NCBI GenBank assembly: GCA_966250865.1
Contig: CBINIT010000025.1
Span: forward strand, 1 to 14,882
Source of the DNA: CAYGGE01 sp966250865
Lineage (GTDB): Bacteria; Patescibacteriota; UBA1384; CAYGGE01
Length of the DNA stretch: 14,882 nucleotides
Reading direction: 5' to 3'
Made by a program: the position numbers and the translations under genes. Below are positions 6,066 through 12,252 of this stretch, piece by piece (position 1 is the stretch's first letter; each line of letters opens with the position of its first letter). The notes under the pieces are model-generated. The model was not told the origin of the DNA. It was given only the letters and a program-made list of their open reading frames with translations, and did no database searches.

Positions 6066-6578
6066 ATGAATACTAGTGGGTTGTCTCGATATCAAGTGAA
6101 GCTTATGCCACACCAGGCAAATTGGGCAGTACTGTTTGCTAACGAAGCAGAGAACATTAGAGGTGCGATCGGAGACTCATCGCTCAGAGTAGAGCATGTT
6201 GGCAGTACTGCGGTTCCTGGCATCTACGCAAAACCGATTATTGATATAGCTATTCCGTACGTAGAGGCTAATAAGGCCAAAGAGTATATCGATCCACTTG
6301 AAAAAATAGGGTACATATATAAAGACGAAGAAGGGGTGTCTGGTAGACTTTTCTTCGTAAAAGGGCCAGAAGAAATGCGAACTTTTTATCTTCACGTAGT
6401 AGATAATGCAGAGTTTGATCGACTTATTACATTTAAAGAGAAACTTATTCATAATACCGAGTTAGCTAGAGAATACTCTGAGCTAAAGATAAAACTAGCT
6501 GAGCAATTTCCTGAGAACCGGAAGAGTTATACAAAATCAAAAGACAAATTTATTTCTGATATACTCTATAGCCAATAG
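6066..6578 (+). CDS. GrpB family protein (UPF0157)
   Basis: 170 residues from ATG 6066. I prefer this to the in-frame ATG at 6051 because TATAGT at 6054-6059 then becomes a -10 box placed as in other genes here. The family core is clear: HVGSTAVPG (44-52) followed by KPIIDI (56-61), the nucleotidyltransferase-like signature of GrpB/UPF0157, an early W20 in the usual PHQANW context, and a C-terminal helical region ending in K..F...L. Members are thought to be nucleotidyltransferase-fold enzymes, and some are fused to dephospho-CoA kinase; the substrate is not known. Base composition is distinctly low: two 60-base samples count 35% and 30% GC against about 60% in the next gene. With a position directly after a tRNA and terminators on both sides, it looks like a single-gene horizontal acquisition. 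Confidence 0.88.
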   Translation: MNTSGLSRYQVKLMPHQANWAVLFANEAENIRGAIGDSSLRVEHVGSTAVPGIYAKPIIDIAIPYVEANKAKEYIDPLEKIGYIYKDEEGVSGRLFFVKGPEEMRTFYLHVVDNAEFDRLITFKEKLIHNTELAREYSELKIKLAEQFPENRKSYTKSKDKFISDILYSQ

Positions 6579-6606
6579 GTTCTAACAAACTCCGCAAAAC
6601 AAAGAT

Positions 6607-6629
6607 ACCCTCATTCGGAGGGTGTTTTT
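6607..6629 (+). terminator. Intrinsic terminator after GrpB gene
   Basis: ACCCTC (6607-6612) pairs with GAGGGT (6618-6623) around ATTCG, followed by G and five T. It isolates the GrpB gene from the acyltransferase gene. Confidence 0.8.
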
Positions 6630-6641
6630 GTTCTGTAGGTA

Positions 6642-6670
6642 TTGGCCAATCTGGGAAAATGGCATATACT
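6642..6670 (+). promoter_or_regulatory. Promoter of acyltransferase gene
   Basis: TTGGCC (6642-6647), a 17-nt spacer and TATACT (6665-6670) precede the gene. The predicted start near 6677 leaves a leader of about 43 nt with a GGAG ribosome-binding site. Confidence 0.5.
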
Positions 6671-6719
6671 GTCCTCAGTTTGCACCTGCAACCGTCATCC
6701 GCTACTGCCGGAGAACTTG

Positions 6720-7409
6720 ATGGAACCGAAACCTGTCGTTACCACTGAAACTCAGACCTACTGGTGGTCGAGCTTCATTGCCCGGTGTATCTGCTGGCTA
6801 TTCTGCTTCGGGCCCTTCGGAATCCGGATCCGGGGCCTCGAGAATATCCCGAAGCAAGGTCGGGTGATCCTCGCCTCCAACCATTTGTCCTACCTGGACA
6901 TTATGCTGGTTGGCGGGTTCGTCCGGTCGCGACACTTATGCTTCGCGGCCAGGACAAGTCTTGGCCGCTATCGTATCATGGCTAAGGTCATCGAAGGGTG
7001 CGGCTGCGTTCCCATCGATACCGAAAGCAAGGATACCGTCAACGCAGCCGCCCAGGCCGAGATGCGAGCACACCTTGAAGCAGAAGATGCACTCGTCATC
7101 TACGCCGAAGGGACAAGGAGTCCCAACGGCAAACCGCTGCCTTTTGAGCCAGGCGCAGCTATCCTGGCAAAAAAGACCAAGACCAACATCGTGCCTGTAG
7201 CGATCAAGGGCACGTTCTGGGTCTGGCCCAAAGGGCGACCTTTTCCTCTTCCCGGGTTCGTGAGTGTCGAATTCGGCCCGCCAATTCGACACGATGATCC
7301 TCGAGCAACGAACATTCGGGAGCTCGCAGATCTGATCGAAGCGACAGTCTGCGAGATGCTGGGCGAGACGCCCGCACCTCGACCCGAACGTCGGCGAAAG
7401 AAGGAGTAG
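6720..7409 (+). CDS. plsC: 1-acyl-sn-glycerol-3-phosphate acyltransferase (PlsC type)
   Basis: 229 residues from ATG 6720, chosen because GGAG (6710-6713) is 6 nt upstream; the longer TTG-start frame from 6642 overlaps the promoter. The PlsC/LPLAT motifs are in order: NHLSYLD (54-60, the HX4D catalytic dyad H55 and D60), a substrate loop around GRYRIMAKVIEGCGCVPID (82-100), EGTRS (130-134), and IVPVAIKGT (157-165). A hydrophobic N-terminal helix (about 16-32) anchors it to the membrane. It transfers an acyl group to lysophosphatidic acid, giving phosphatidic acid for phospholipid synthesis. The tail is Arg/Lys-rich (RPERRRKKE). It is a single-gene transcription unit between its own promoter and a strong hairpin. 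Other LPLAT-fold acyltransferases cannot be fully excluded. Confidence 0.88.
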   Translation: MEPKPVVTTETQTYWWSSFIARCICWLFCFGPFGIRIRGLENIPKQGRVILASNHLSYLDIMLVGGFVRSRHLCFAARTSLGRYRIMAKVIEGCGCVPIDTESKDTVNAAAQAEMRAHLEAEDALVIYAEGTRSPNGKPLPFEPGAAILAKKTKTNIVPVAIKGTFWVWPKGRPFPLPGFVSVEFGPPIRHDDPRATNIRELADLIEATVCEMLGETPAPRPERRRKKE

Positions 7410-7411
7410 GC

Positions 7412-7463
7412 AGACGCCTGAACGACCGGCCCCGCTCGAAGTGAGCGGGGCCGGACTGCGTCT
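7412..7463 (+). repeat. Two-tier GC-rich hairpin after plsC
   Basis: A 12-bp stem (7426-7437 with 7443-7454, GAAGT loop) sits inside a second 6-bp stem AGACGC/GCGTCT (7412-7417 with 7458-7463). No T-tract follows on either strand. It lies between convergent genes and may act as a mRNA-end stabiliser or a Rho-assisted terminator. Confidence 0.7.
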
Positions 7464-7469
7464 AGAGAG

Positions 7470-7916
7470 CTAAAACTGTTGCACTAGCCAAATGATCGCT
7501 GCGTAACGCAACCCCTTGCCAATCAGTACCCACAGTGAGAAGGGTAAGAATTTAATATCTAAAACACCTGCAGCCAAGGTTAGCGGATCGCCGATAATCG
7601 GTACCCAAGAGAACAAAAGGACGGGCGCGCCCCATTTCCCGTATAGTGCTTGTGCTTTCTCGAGCCGTCGATGCTCTTTCGACCCCAAACGGCTCGCGAC
7701 ATAATCCGTACCCTTCTTCCCAATAAAGTAATTCACTAACGAACCGGCGTAGTTACCCGCTAACGCTACGAGAAAAACTGCAGGCGGAAAGTAGCCGGCA
7801 CCAATTACCAGCGCCACCACTGCCTCTGGCGAGAAAGGAATGAGCGTTGCTGCCACAAAACAGGCAATAAACAGCCCAAGATAGCCATAGGAGCCCAGCT
7901 GCTCAACCATATTCAT
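7470..7916 (-). CDS. VTT-domain (DedA-like, YqaA type) membrane protein
   Basis: 148 residues with four or five hydrophobic segments and the VTT/SNARE-associated family layout. An N-terminal re-entrant region carries FVAATLIPFSPEAV (20-33). The next motif is AGNYAGSLVNYFIGKKG (53-69), then an amphipathic charged stretch, then the conserved FSWVPIIGDPLTLAAG (102-117), with R137 in the last helix. It is shorter than DedA proteins and matches the YqaA subgroup. DedA/VTT proteins scramble or flip lipids, including undecaprenyl phosphate in some members, so a role in envelope lipid recycling is plausible. An in-frame ATG at 7910 is an alternative start; no Shine-Dalgarno is seen. It is transcribed divergently from the Nudix gene with only 47 bp between. 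Confidence 0.85.
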   Translation of the reverse strand: MNMVEQLGSYGYLGLFIACFVAATLIPFSPEAVVALVIGAGYFPPAVFLVALAGNYAGSLVNYFIGKKGTDYVASRLGSKEHRRLEKAQALYGKWGAPVLLFSWVPIIGDPLTLAAGVLDIKFLPFSLWVLIGKGLRYAAIIWLVQQF

Positions 7917-7924
7917 ATGTTTTA

Positions 7925-7933
7925 TGCTACACT
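7925..7933 (+). promoter_or_regulatory. Extended -10 promoter of Nudix gene
   Basis: TGCTACACT is an extended -10 (TGn plus TACACT), giving a leader of roughly 24 nt with AGAGGA (7952-7957) before ATG 7964. The divergent membrane-protein gene must start transcription in the same 47-bp gap, where TAGCAT (7929-7924, minus strand) is a weak -10 candidate. Confidence 0.45.
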
Positions 7934-7963
7934 ACTTTTATCATATAACGTAGAGGACGTATC

Positions 7964-8404
7964 ATGCCTGCTGATCGATTTCGAGCTTTTATTTCAGTCC
8001 AATTAATACTCGTGAGAGAAGGAAAGGTTCTCCTTCAGCGGCGACACGCCACTGGCTATCAAGACGGTTGGTACGGATTTGTCTCCGGCCATCTTGATGG
8101 AGGCGAGCCGACCACAGTAGCGATGGCCCGAGAAGCGAAGGAAGAGGCCAATCTCACACTTGATCCACAAAATCTCCACGTCTGTCACGTTATGCATCGA
8201 TTTAACCCTGACCGTGAATATATCGACATCTTCCTGACCACCGATCGCTGGGAAGGCGAGCCAACGATAATGGAGCCCAACAAATGCGACGACCTGAGTT
8301 GGTTTCCGCTCGACGCGCTACCCGACCAAACCATTGATTATATAAAAAAGGCCGTATCCCACTATCGAGACGGCCAAACATTCTCTGAATTTGGCTGGAA
8401 CTAG
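7964..8404 (+). CDS. Nudix hydrolase
   Basis: 146 residues. Residues 9-40 form the opening strands (FISVQLILVREGKVLLQRR, then GWYGFVSGH). The Nudix box GX5EX7REUXEEXGU is present at 42-64 (GHLDGGEP...REAKEEANL), with E57, E60 and E61 in the metal-binding positions; the usual Gly near the end is Asn63. Nudix enzymes hydrolyse nucleoside diphosphates linked to another group. The substrate cannot be told, though the small size and QRR...GYQDGWYGFVSG opening suit nucleotide-pool or sugar-nucleotide hydrolases. AGAGGA at 7952-7957 sets the start. Its TAG stop overlaps by 4 bp the TAG stop of the convergent DivIC-type gene. Confidence 0.9.
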   Translation: MPADRFRAFISVQLILVREGKVLLQRRHATGYQDGWYGFVSGHLDGGEPTTVAMAREAKEEANLTLDPQNLHVCHVMHRFNPDREYIDIFLTTDRWEGEPTIMEPNKCDDLSWFPLDALPDQTIDYIKKAVSHYRDGQTFSEFGWN

Positions 8405-8805
8405 CTAAAAAAGTACTGATACCATTTTTGGTAGTTCGGAATAATTTTCTTCTCTTCTTTCTTTGGCGCGAATTGACGCGCCCCACCAAGCGGAACGTCC
8501 TCCGAGTCTACCGGAACCGATACAACTGTTTCCCCAGGCAACTTAAACCCGAGCTCTTCCCGGGCTCGAAGTTCTTTAAAAGTGTCGGTTTTGTAATACG
8601 CAATGAGATTACGTAAATATTGCTCTTGCTCACGAAGCTCAACGATCTGCTCTTCAAGATCGGCGATCTGCTTGTTGATCTCATAATTTTTCATGACCGA
8701 TCGTCCAACCGATACCCCGATGTAGGCGATAACCGCCAAAACCACCAGCTTCTCAGCGGCGTCTTTCACAAACGTTTTAATTGTTTCACGGCTTGGCAAT
8801 TTCAT
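8401..8805 (-). CDS. Septum formation initiator, DivIC/FtsB family
   Basis: 134 residues from ATG 8805; an upstream in-frame start at 8847 would cover the promoter. One transmembrane helix (about 17-37) is followed by a coiled coil (about 38-70, NKQIADLEEQIVELREQEQY), then FKELRAREELGFKLPGE (76-92), the hallmark of DivIC/FtsB proteins, and a C-terminal NYQKWYQYFF. These bitopic proteins join FtsL and DivIB/FtsQ at the division site and help activate septal peptidoglycan synthesis. A perfect TATAAT sits 7 nt upstream of the ATG, with CTGACG at -35, so the mRNA is probably leaderless or nearly so. The stop codon is shared in a CTAG palindrome with the convergent Nudix gene. Confidence 0.9.
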   Translation of the reverse strand: MKLPSRETIKTFVKDAAEKLVVLAVIAYIGVSVGRSVMKNYEINKQIADLEEQIVELREQEQYLRNLIAYYKTDTFKELRAREELGFKLPGETVVSVPVDSEDVPLGGARQFAPKKEEKKIIPNYQKWYQYFFS

Positions 8806-8812
8806 CGTTCCT

Positions 8813-8841
8813 ATTATAGCAGGAAAACAGAGGTTCGTCAG
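8813..8841 (-). promoter_or_regulatory. Promoter of DivIC/FtsB-type gene
   Basis: On the minus strand CTGACG (8841-8836), a 17-nt spacer and TATAAT (8818-8813) precede ATG 8805, with only AGGAACG between the -10 and the start codon. Confidence 0.65.
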
Positions 8842-8845
8842 AACC

Positions 8846-8876
8846 AAAAAAGGAGTCTGGCGAACCAGACTCCTTT
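8846..8876 (-). terminator. Intrinsic terminator of the lamin-tail protein gene
   Basis: On the minus strand AAGGAGTCTGG pairs with CCAGACTCCTT around a TTCG loop (8850-8875 in all), followed by a T-run over 8851-8846. It ends the gene whose stop is at 8896. A shorter T-run on the plus strand could make it weakly bidirectional. Confidence 0.88.
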
Positions 8877-8895
8877 TAAAACGTGAGGCGATGAG

Positions 8896-10689
8896 TTACC
8901 AGCGGCCACCCTTGCCCTTACCTTTCTTGTCCTGTGGTCGAGTCATCCACCATTGATAGAGGTACCAGCCACCCGTGGCGACACCGGCGGCAATAATCAG
9001 CAAGGAAAGCGCAACAATGACTCGGGTCCAGTCGCGATTGGCATCGTCTTCGCCACCTCGGACCTCTGGACTTGGGCTCGCACTGATCGTTGCTTCTGGA
9101 GTAGGGCTAGCAGTAACGCGAACACGGGGCAGGTTGCTTGTGCCACTCGAGACTGGCGTGTCGCTGGTTGATGCAACTGATTCGCTGGTCGTTGTCGAAA
9201 CGGTTGAGACAACAGTGCCTGCTTTAGTGAAGTTGCTGACCGTACCAGCGGCATTTACCGCAGCAATCTCAAAGGTATAGTTCTTGTTTGGGTCCAGGTT
9301 GGTGACAGTCAGCGATGTGCCAGTTGCTGTTAAGGGACCATATAAGACAGTACCGTCGCTGTAGCGAATAACGTAGGAGGTTGCGCCAGGCACTGCCTGC
9401 CAGTTTAGCGTAATGCTTGTTGTACCAGTCACTGCAGTCGTAGTTGCAGACATTGGAGAGGTAACCGGTGTTCGATCAAGCACCGTTCGAGCCGTAGCAA
9501 AATCGGAAACATTGCCAGCGCTATCCCGAACTTCAACGACGATCAATTCAGCCTGGTCTTTATCAGGAAGGTCACGAGTAAGGTCAGCCTGGAATGGTTC
9601 CCACTGCTCAAGATCCATAGTGCCGTCGTAGGAAACACGCATCATCTCAACTCGCGAACCAGTGTCGGAAGCCATGATCTTAATGGTCGTTGAAAGCATG
9701 TTGGTAACTGGAGCGGTCTTAGTAATAACAACACTCACGACTGGCTTAGTCTTATCGATCGTGAAGCCCCAATGTTCGTTCGTTTCGTTACCAGCCATGT
9801 CTTTGGCTAAAATACTTACAGTGTGAACTGATTCTGATAGAGACTCATTTGAAACCAGGTAAGATAACTTACCGTCTTCGTAGGTATAAGTTACGGGTTG
9901 ATCATCAAGAAATAGTTTTGTGTCTTCCCAATTTACCCCGGACTGTACATCACTTACTTTAGCACTGATCAATACCGATTGAGTGTTAAAGTATGTATTG
10001 TCTTTTGGCGTGTGCTCACTAATCATAGGAGCGGTAGTGTCAGGCTCTGGTAGACTTTTGCTATTTTGAGGGTTAGGAGAGTCATTTAGACTAAAATCAA
10101 GAAAGTTGCTGTCAGTGTCTGTGCCGTTGCCGTCCAATCCACCTGGCTTACGCTCAATACTCTTGCCAGCAGCCGGAGCATCCACAGGTTGGACTCCTTC
10201 AGCACTATCACCATTTCCATAACCAACTCCGTCAATGATGGACTCGTCATCAGCGCTAGCAACAGCAGAATCGCTCTCTACTAAGAAGATATTACCGCCG
10301 TCAGAGTGGAGGTTAAACGCGAGGTTTTCAAGGTCCTTAGCAGCAGAGCCAGTATAATTAGGAGTTGCAATGAGAAAAAAACCATGTGCTGGAACTGAGT
10401 CTGTTGACCCAAAGGTTAGCTTAGAAATGCTACTGAATGGGTCGATTGCGCCTTTATATTGCAATGACCACCCACTTAAAGGTACGGCCGCATTGGTGGG
10501 GTTATAGAGTTCGATAAACTCATCGGTGTCGTTAAAGGATCCGCCAATTTGCACTTCGCTAATAACAAGGTAGTCAGCTGGCGTAGCGGCGGCGGCACGT
10601 GGTGCATGCACCAATGCAACAGCAACCACTGACTGAATCGCCACAGCAACGGTTAGTAATTTGGCTAGCATGTGTCGGACATTCGGCAT
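8896..10689 (-). CDS. Lamin-tail-domain surface protein with Ig/FN3 modules and C-terminal membrane anchor
   Basis: 597 residues. AGGAGG lies 6 nt before ATG 10689. A signal peptide (about 1-36, RAAAA/T) is followed by a lamin-tail domain (about 38-205), recognised by YLVISEVQIGG, DEFIELYNP, PLSGWSLQYKG and GFFLIA. Two Ig-like modules follow (about 218-313 and 315-407, both with DxAGNxS/T motifs), then an FN3 domain (about 411-492, ITLNWQAVPGATSYVIRYSDG). A Ser/Thr/Pro-rich spacer leads to one transmembrane helix (about 556-580) and a Lys/Gly-rich cytoplasmic tail. It is therefore displayed on the surface and anchored by its C-terminus. Bacterial LTD proteins are common in CPR and are often linked to secreted nucleases or adhesion, but no catalytic domain is visible here. 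It is monocistronic, with a long leader and a strong terminator. Confidence 0.85.
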   Translation of the reverse strand: MPNVRHMLAKLLTVAVAIQSVVAVALVHAPRAAAATPADYLVISEVQIGGSFNDTDEFIELYNPTNAAVPLSGWSLQYKGAIDPFSSISKLTFGSTDSVPAHGFFLIATPNYTGSAAKDLENLAFNLHSDGGNIFLVESDSAVASADDESIIDGVGYGNGDSAEGVQPVDAPAAGKSIERKPGGLDGNGTDTDSNFLDFSLNDSPNPQNSKSLPEPDTTAPMISEHTPKDNTYFNTQSVLISAKVSDVQSGVNWEDTKLFLDDQPVTYTYEDGKLSYLVSNESLSESVHTVSILAKDMAGNETNEHWGFTIDKTKPVVSVVITKTAPVTNMLSTTIKIMASDTGSRVEMMRVSYDGTMDLEQWEPFQADLTRDLPDKDQAELIVVEVRDSAGNVSDFATARTVLDRTPVTSPMSATTTAVTGTTSITLNWQAVPGATSYVIRYSDGTVLYGPLTATGTSLTVTNLDPNKNYTFEIAAVNAAGTVSNFTKAGTVVSTVSTTTSESVASTSDTPVSSGTSNLPRVRVTASPTPEATISASPSPEVRGGEDDANRDWTRVIVALSLLIIAAGVATGGWYLYQWWMTRPQDKKGKGKGGRW

Positions 10690-10925
10690 ACAGTTCCTCC
10701 TGGATCCCCTCGCTTATCAATCTATTAAGAGCTATTTGGCTACACAGAAAAGCTAGACATGGCGCTTTCCATGCATTCAGTTAGCCCTCTTTAGTAATTA
10801 AGGCACATCGAGAATCGATGGCGTTACTACAGCCTTTACTGTCGTAACATGTGTAGAGTACCCATGCTCCCTACTTTGCCCTAAGCCGTAGCCTAACGCT
10901 TCGAGACCATGAATCGCATATACCT
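10690..10925 (-). promoter_or_regulatory. Long structured 5' leader with a tiny ORF
   Basis: The promoter places the start of transcription near 10919, leaving about 230 nt before the ATG. An 8-codon ORF (MRFMVSKR, 10919-10893) begins exactly 6 nt after the -10. Two clear hairpins follow: GTTAC.ACAG/CTGT.GTAAC at 10848-10823 and CATCGA-TTC-TCGATG at 10820-10806. I do not recognise a known riboswitch class. Confidence 0.4.
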
Positions 10926-10953
10926 ACACTATCACAGGTCGATAGGCTGTCAA
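10926..10953 (-). promoter_or_regulatory. Promoter of lamin-tail protein gene
   Basis: A consensus TTGACA (10953-10948), a 16-nt spacer and TAGTGT (10931-10926) on the minus strand. It faces the lamin-tail gene. Confidence 0.6.
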
Positions 10954-10974
10954 GAACTTTTTGAGAGAATAAGT

Positions 10975-11011
10975 TGTGGATAACTAGACATTTAACGATC
11001 GTTTTCGAAAA
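10975..11011. promoter_or_regulatory. Consensus DnaA box and overlapping palindromes
   Basis: TTATCCACA, the consensus DnaA box, lies on the minus strand at 10983-10975, 21 bp upstream of the -35. Two 10-bp perfect palindromes overlap just beyond: AACGATCGTT (10994-11003) and TTTTCGAAAA (11002-11011). They may be protein-binding sites. A single box does not make an origin. Confidence 0.35.
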
Positions 11012-11023
11012 TACTTCTTTTAT

Positions 11024-12052
11024 CTACTCCTGGGCATCTAGCTGGAGCTTGCGTGTCGTGCTGTCAACTACTCCCACCAGGGTTGTGAGATAGGGAACGA
11101 GATCAGGAACATCCTGTTCAATAACTCGAAGTCCTCGCGCTGCCAGGTAGCGAGACTTGAGCATATGCAATTTAGTGAAGGCCGGATCGGCAGCGGGAGT
11201 CGAGGCGATAAGTACAATGCCATCCTTCGGATCAACCCTCCCCTCTTTGATGTTACTGAGTACAATACCAGCTGCCGCTCGGATAGCTCCGTCGAGATCA
11301 TCAATATAGGGGCCGATAATAAGCGCAAGGTTTGAGTGAAGCCAGTCAAAGCCGCGGCCCAGGGCAATTGCTCGTTCATTATGCTCTAGTGCAATAGGCT
11401 CTCGGTTGCTATTGCGGACGTCTTTTATATGTTGCAGATTTCCCAAAACAAGTGGCAGCAGGTCATGAAGCACTTCAGCCGGCATGTCAGAGTTGAGTTG
11501 ATTCAGTTTTTGAGTCACCTCAGCTTCAGTCAAATCGACATGTTCAGCGAGTCGCAAGATCTGTTTATCCCAACCGTGGAACACAAGTGCTTCTTCGTCG
11601 GTCTCGATACCGACGACGAGTGGATAAACACCCCGACGATTGAATGCTTCAACAAATTCATCGCGCAACACCATGGTTGCAGTTACTGCTGCTTCGGTAT
11701 CGTAGTTAAACCCACGGCAACCAAGATGTTTCTCGCTCTTAGAGAAGTGGTAGGTGTTAAGAACTAAACTATACTGCCCTTTTCCCGTCCCGACAGTCAC
11801 CCACTCACGAACGAGATCGTTAAAATGACTCCAACCAAGACTGAAACGGCCACCGAGCGTTCGCATCGGCTGTAAGATACCAGGAAGCACATGGGTCATG
11901 GCTGTTGCGTTACAGCGACCATCCATGCACTTGGTTACCATGATCTGCGTAGGATGTTTTGCCTTATAGAGCTCCCGCTCAAGAGCCGCCCGTACAAACT
12001 CCTCAGAATTACGACGGTTAAGATCAAGCAAGTATTGAGCAGTTGCGTTCAT
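11024..12052 (-). CDS. Beta-class carbonic-anhydrase-like protein (CsoSCA-like layout)
   Basis: 342 residues. GGAGA (12063-12059) lies 6 nt before ATG 12052. Beta-carbonic anhydrase motifs are visible: CMDGR (C42, D44, R46; the CxDxR zinc ligand and Asp-Arg dyad) after the strand TQIMVTK, and HLGC (H109, C112; HxxC zinc ligands) followed by a Gly-rich helix start. Such enzymes interconvert CO2 and bicarbonate. The protein is far longer than the usual 200-230 residues. The second half has a strand GIVLIASTPAADP (about 274-286) that looks like the first motif without its ligands, recalling the degenerate second domain of carboxysomal CsoSCA. No carboxysome or RuBisCO gene is nearby. It is probably co-transcribed with tRNA-Ile upstream. 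No signal peptide is present, so it should be cytoplasmic. Activity is unproven; the motifs could serve another zinc function. Confidence 0.65.
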   Translation of the reverse strand: MNATAQYLLDLNRRNSEEFVRAALERELYKAKHPTQIMVTKCMDGRCNATAMTHVLPGILQPMRTLGGRFSLGWSHFNDLVREWVTVGTGKGQYSLVLNTYHFSKSEKHLGCRGFNYDTEAAVTATMVLRDEFVEAFNRRGVYPLVVGIETDEEALVFHGWDKQILRLAEHVDLTEAEVTQKLNQLNSDMPAEVLHDLLPLVLGNLQHIKDVRNSNREPIALEHNERAIALGRGFDWLHSNLALIIGPYIDDLDGAIRAAAGIVLSNIKEGRVDPKDGIVLIASTPAADPAFTKLHMLKSRYLAARGLRVIEQDVPDLVPYLTTLVGVVDSTTRKLQLDAQE

Positions 12053-12070
12053 GGATTGTCTCCATTGGGT

Positions 12071-12146
12071 TGGTCGGGACGGCTGGATTCGAACCAGCGA
12101 CCGGACGGATATAAGCCGTCTGCTCTAACCGCTGAGCTACGCCCCG
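12071..12146 (-). tRNA. tRNA-Ile (anticodon UAU)
   Basis: A 76-nt tRNA with encoded CCA. The acceptor is CGGGGCG/CGTCCCG (C1-G72, one G-U pair), with a D arm GCTC..GAGC. The anticodon stem is GACGG/CCGTC around loop CTTATAT, with anticodon TAT at 12113-12111. The variable loop is CGGTC and the T arm GCTGG-TTCGAAT-CCAGC, followed by discriminator A and CCA. UAU would read AUA directly, without the lysidine-modified CAU tRNA used by most bacteria. Confidence 0.93.
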
Positions 12147-12166
12147 TCTGCACTATCTCGATGTTG

Positions 12167-12195
12167 AGTATACCTGATGACCCACTACTACTCAA
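12167..12195 (-). promoter_or_regulatory. Promoter of tRNA-Ile / carbonic-anhydrase-like gene
   Basis: On the minus strand TTGAGT (12195-12190), a 17-nt spacer and TATACT (12172-12167) lie 20 nt upstream of the tRNA. No promoter or terminator is seen between the tRNA and the protein gene. Confidence 0.7.
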
Positions 12196-12240
12196 GAGTG
12201 ACGAGGACCACAAGCCCTAGTCGATCGGTTATATTTTCCC

Positions 12241-12246
12241 TATAAT
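12241..12246 (+). promoter_or_regulatory. -10 box of L,D-transpeptidase gene (leaderless geometry)
   Basis: A perfect TATAAT is followed by CAATAT and then GTG (12253) and ATG (12256). The transcript should begin at or next to the start codon. The -35 is weak. Confidence 0.6.
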
Positions 12247-12252
12247 CAATAT

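Noticed and set aside
6642..6719. N-terminal extension of PlsC from TTG 6642
   Set aside because: It would start inside the -35 box and has no ribosome-binding site; ATG 6720 with GGAG fits the family's N-terminus.
10690..10925. Cyclic-di-GMP or other known riboswitch
   Set aside because: Some GGGC/AAAG segments recalled such motifs, but the conserved cores are not present in the needed order.
10921..11023. Chromosomal replication origin
   Set aside because: Only one consensus DnaA box is visible, with no AT-rich unwinding stretch and no dnaA or dnaN nearby.
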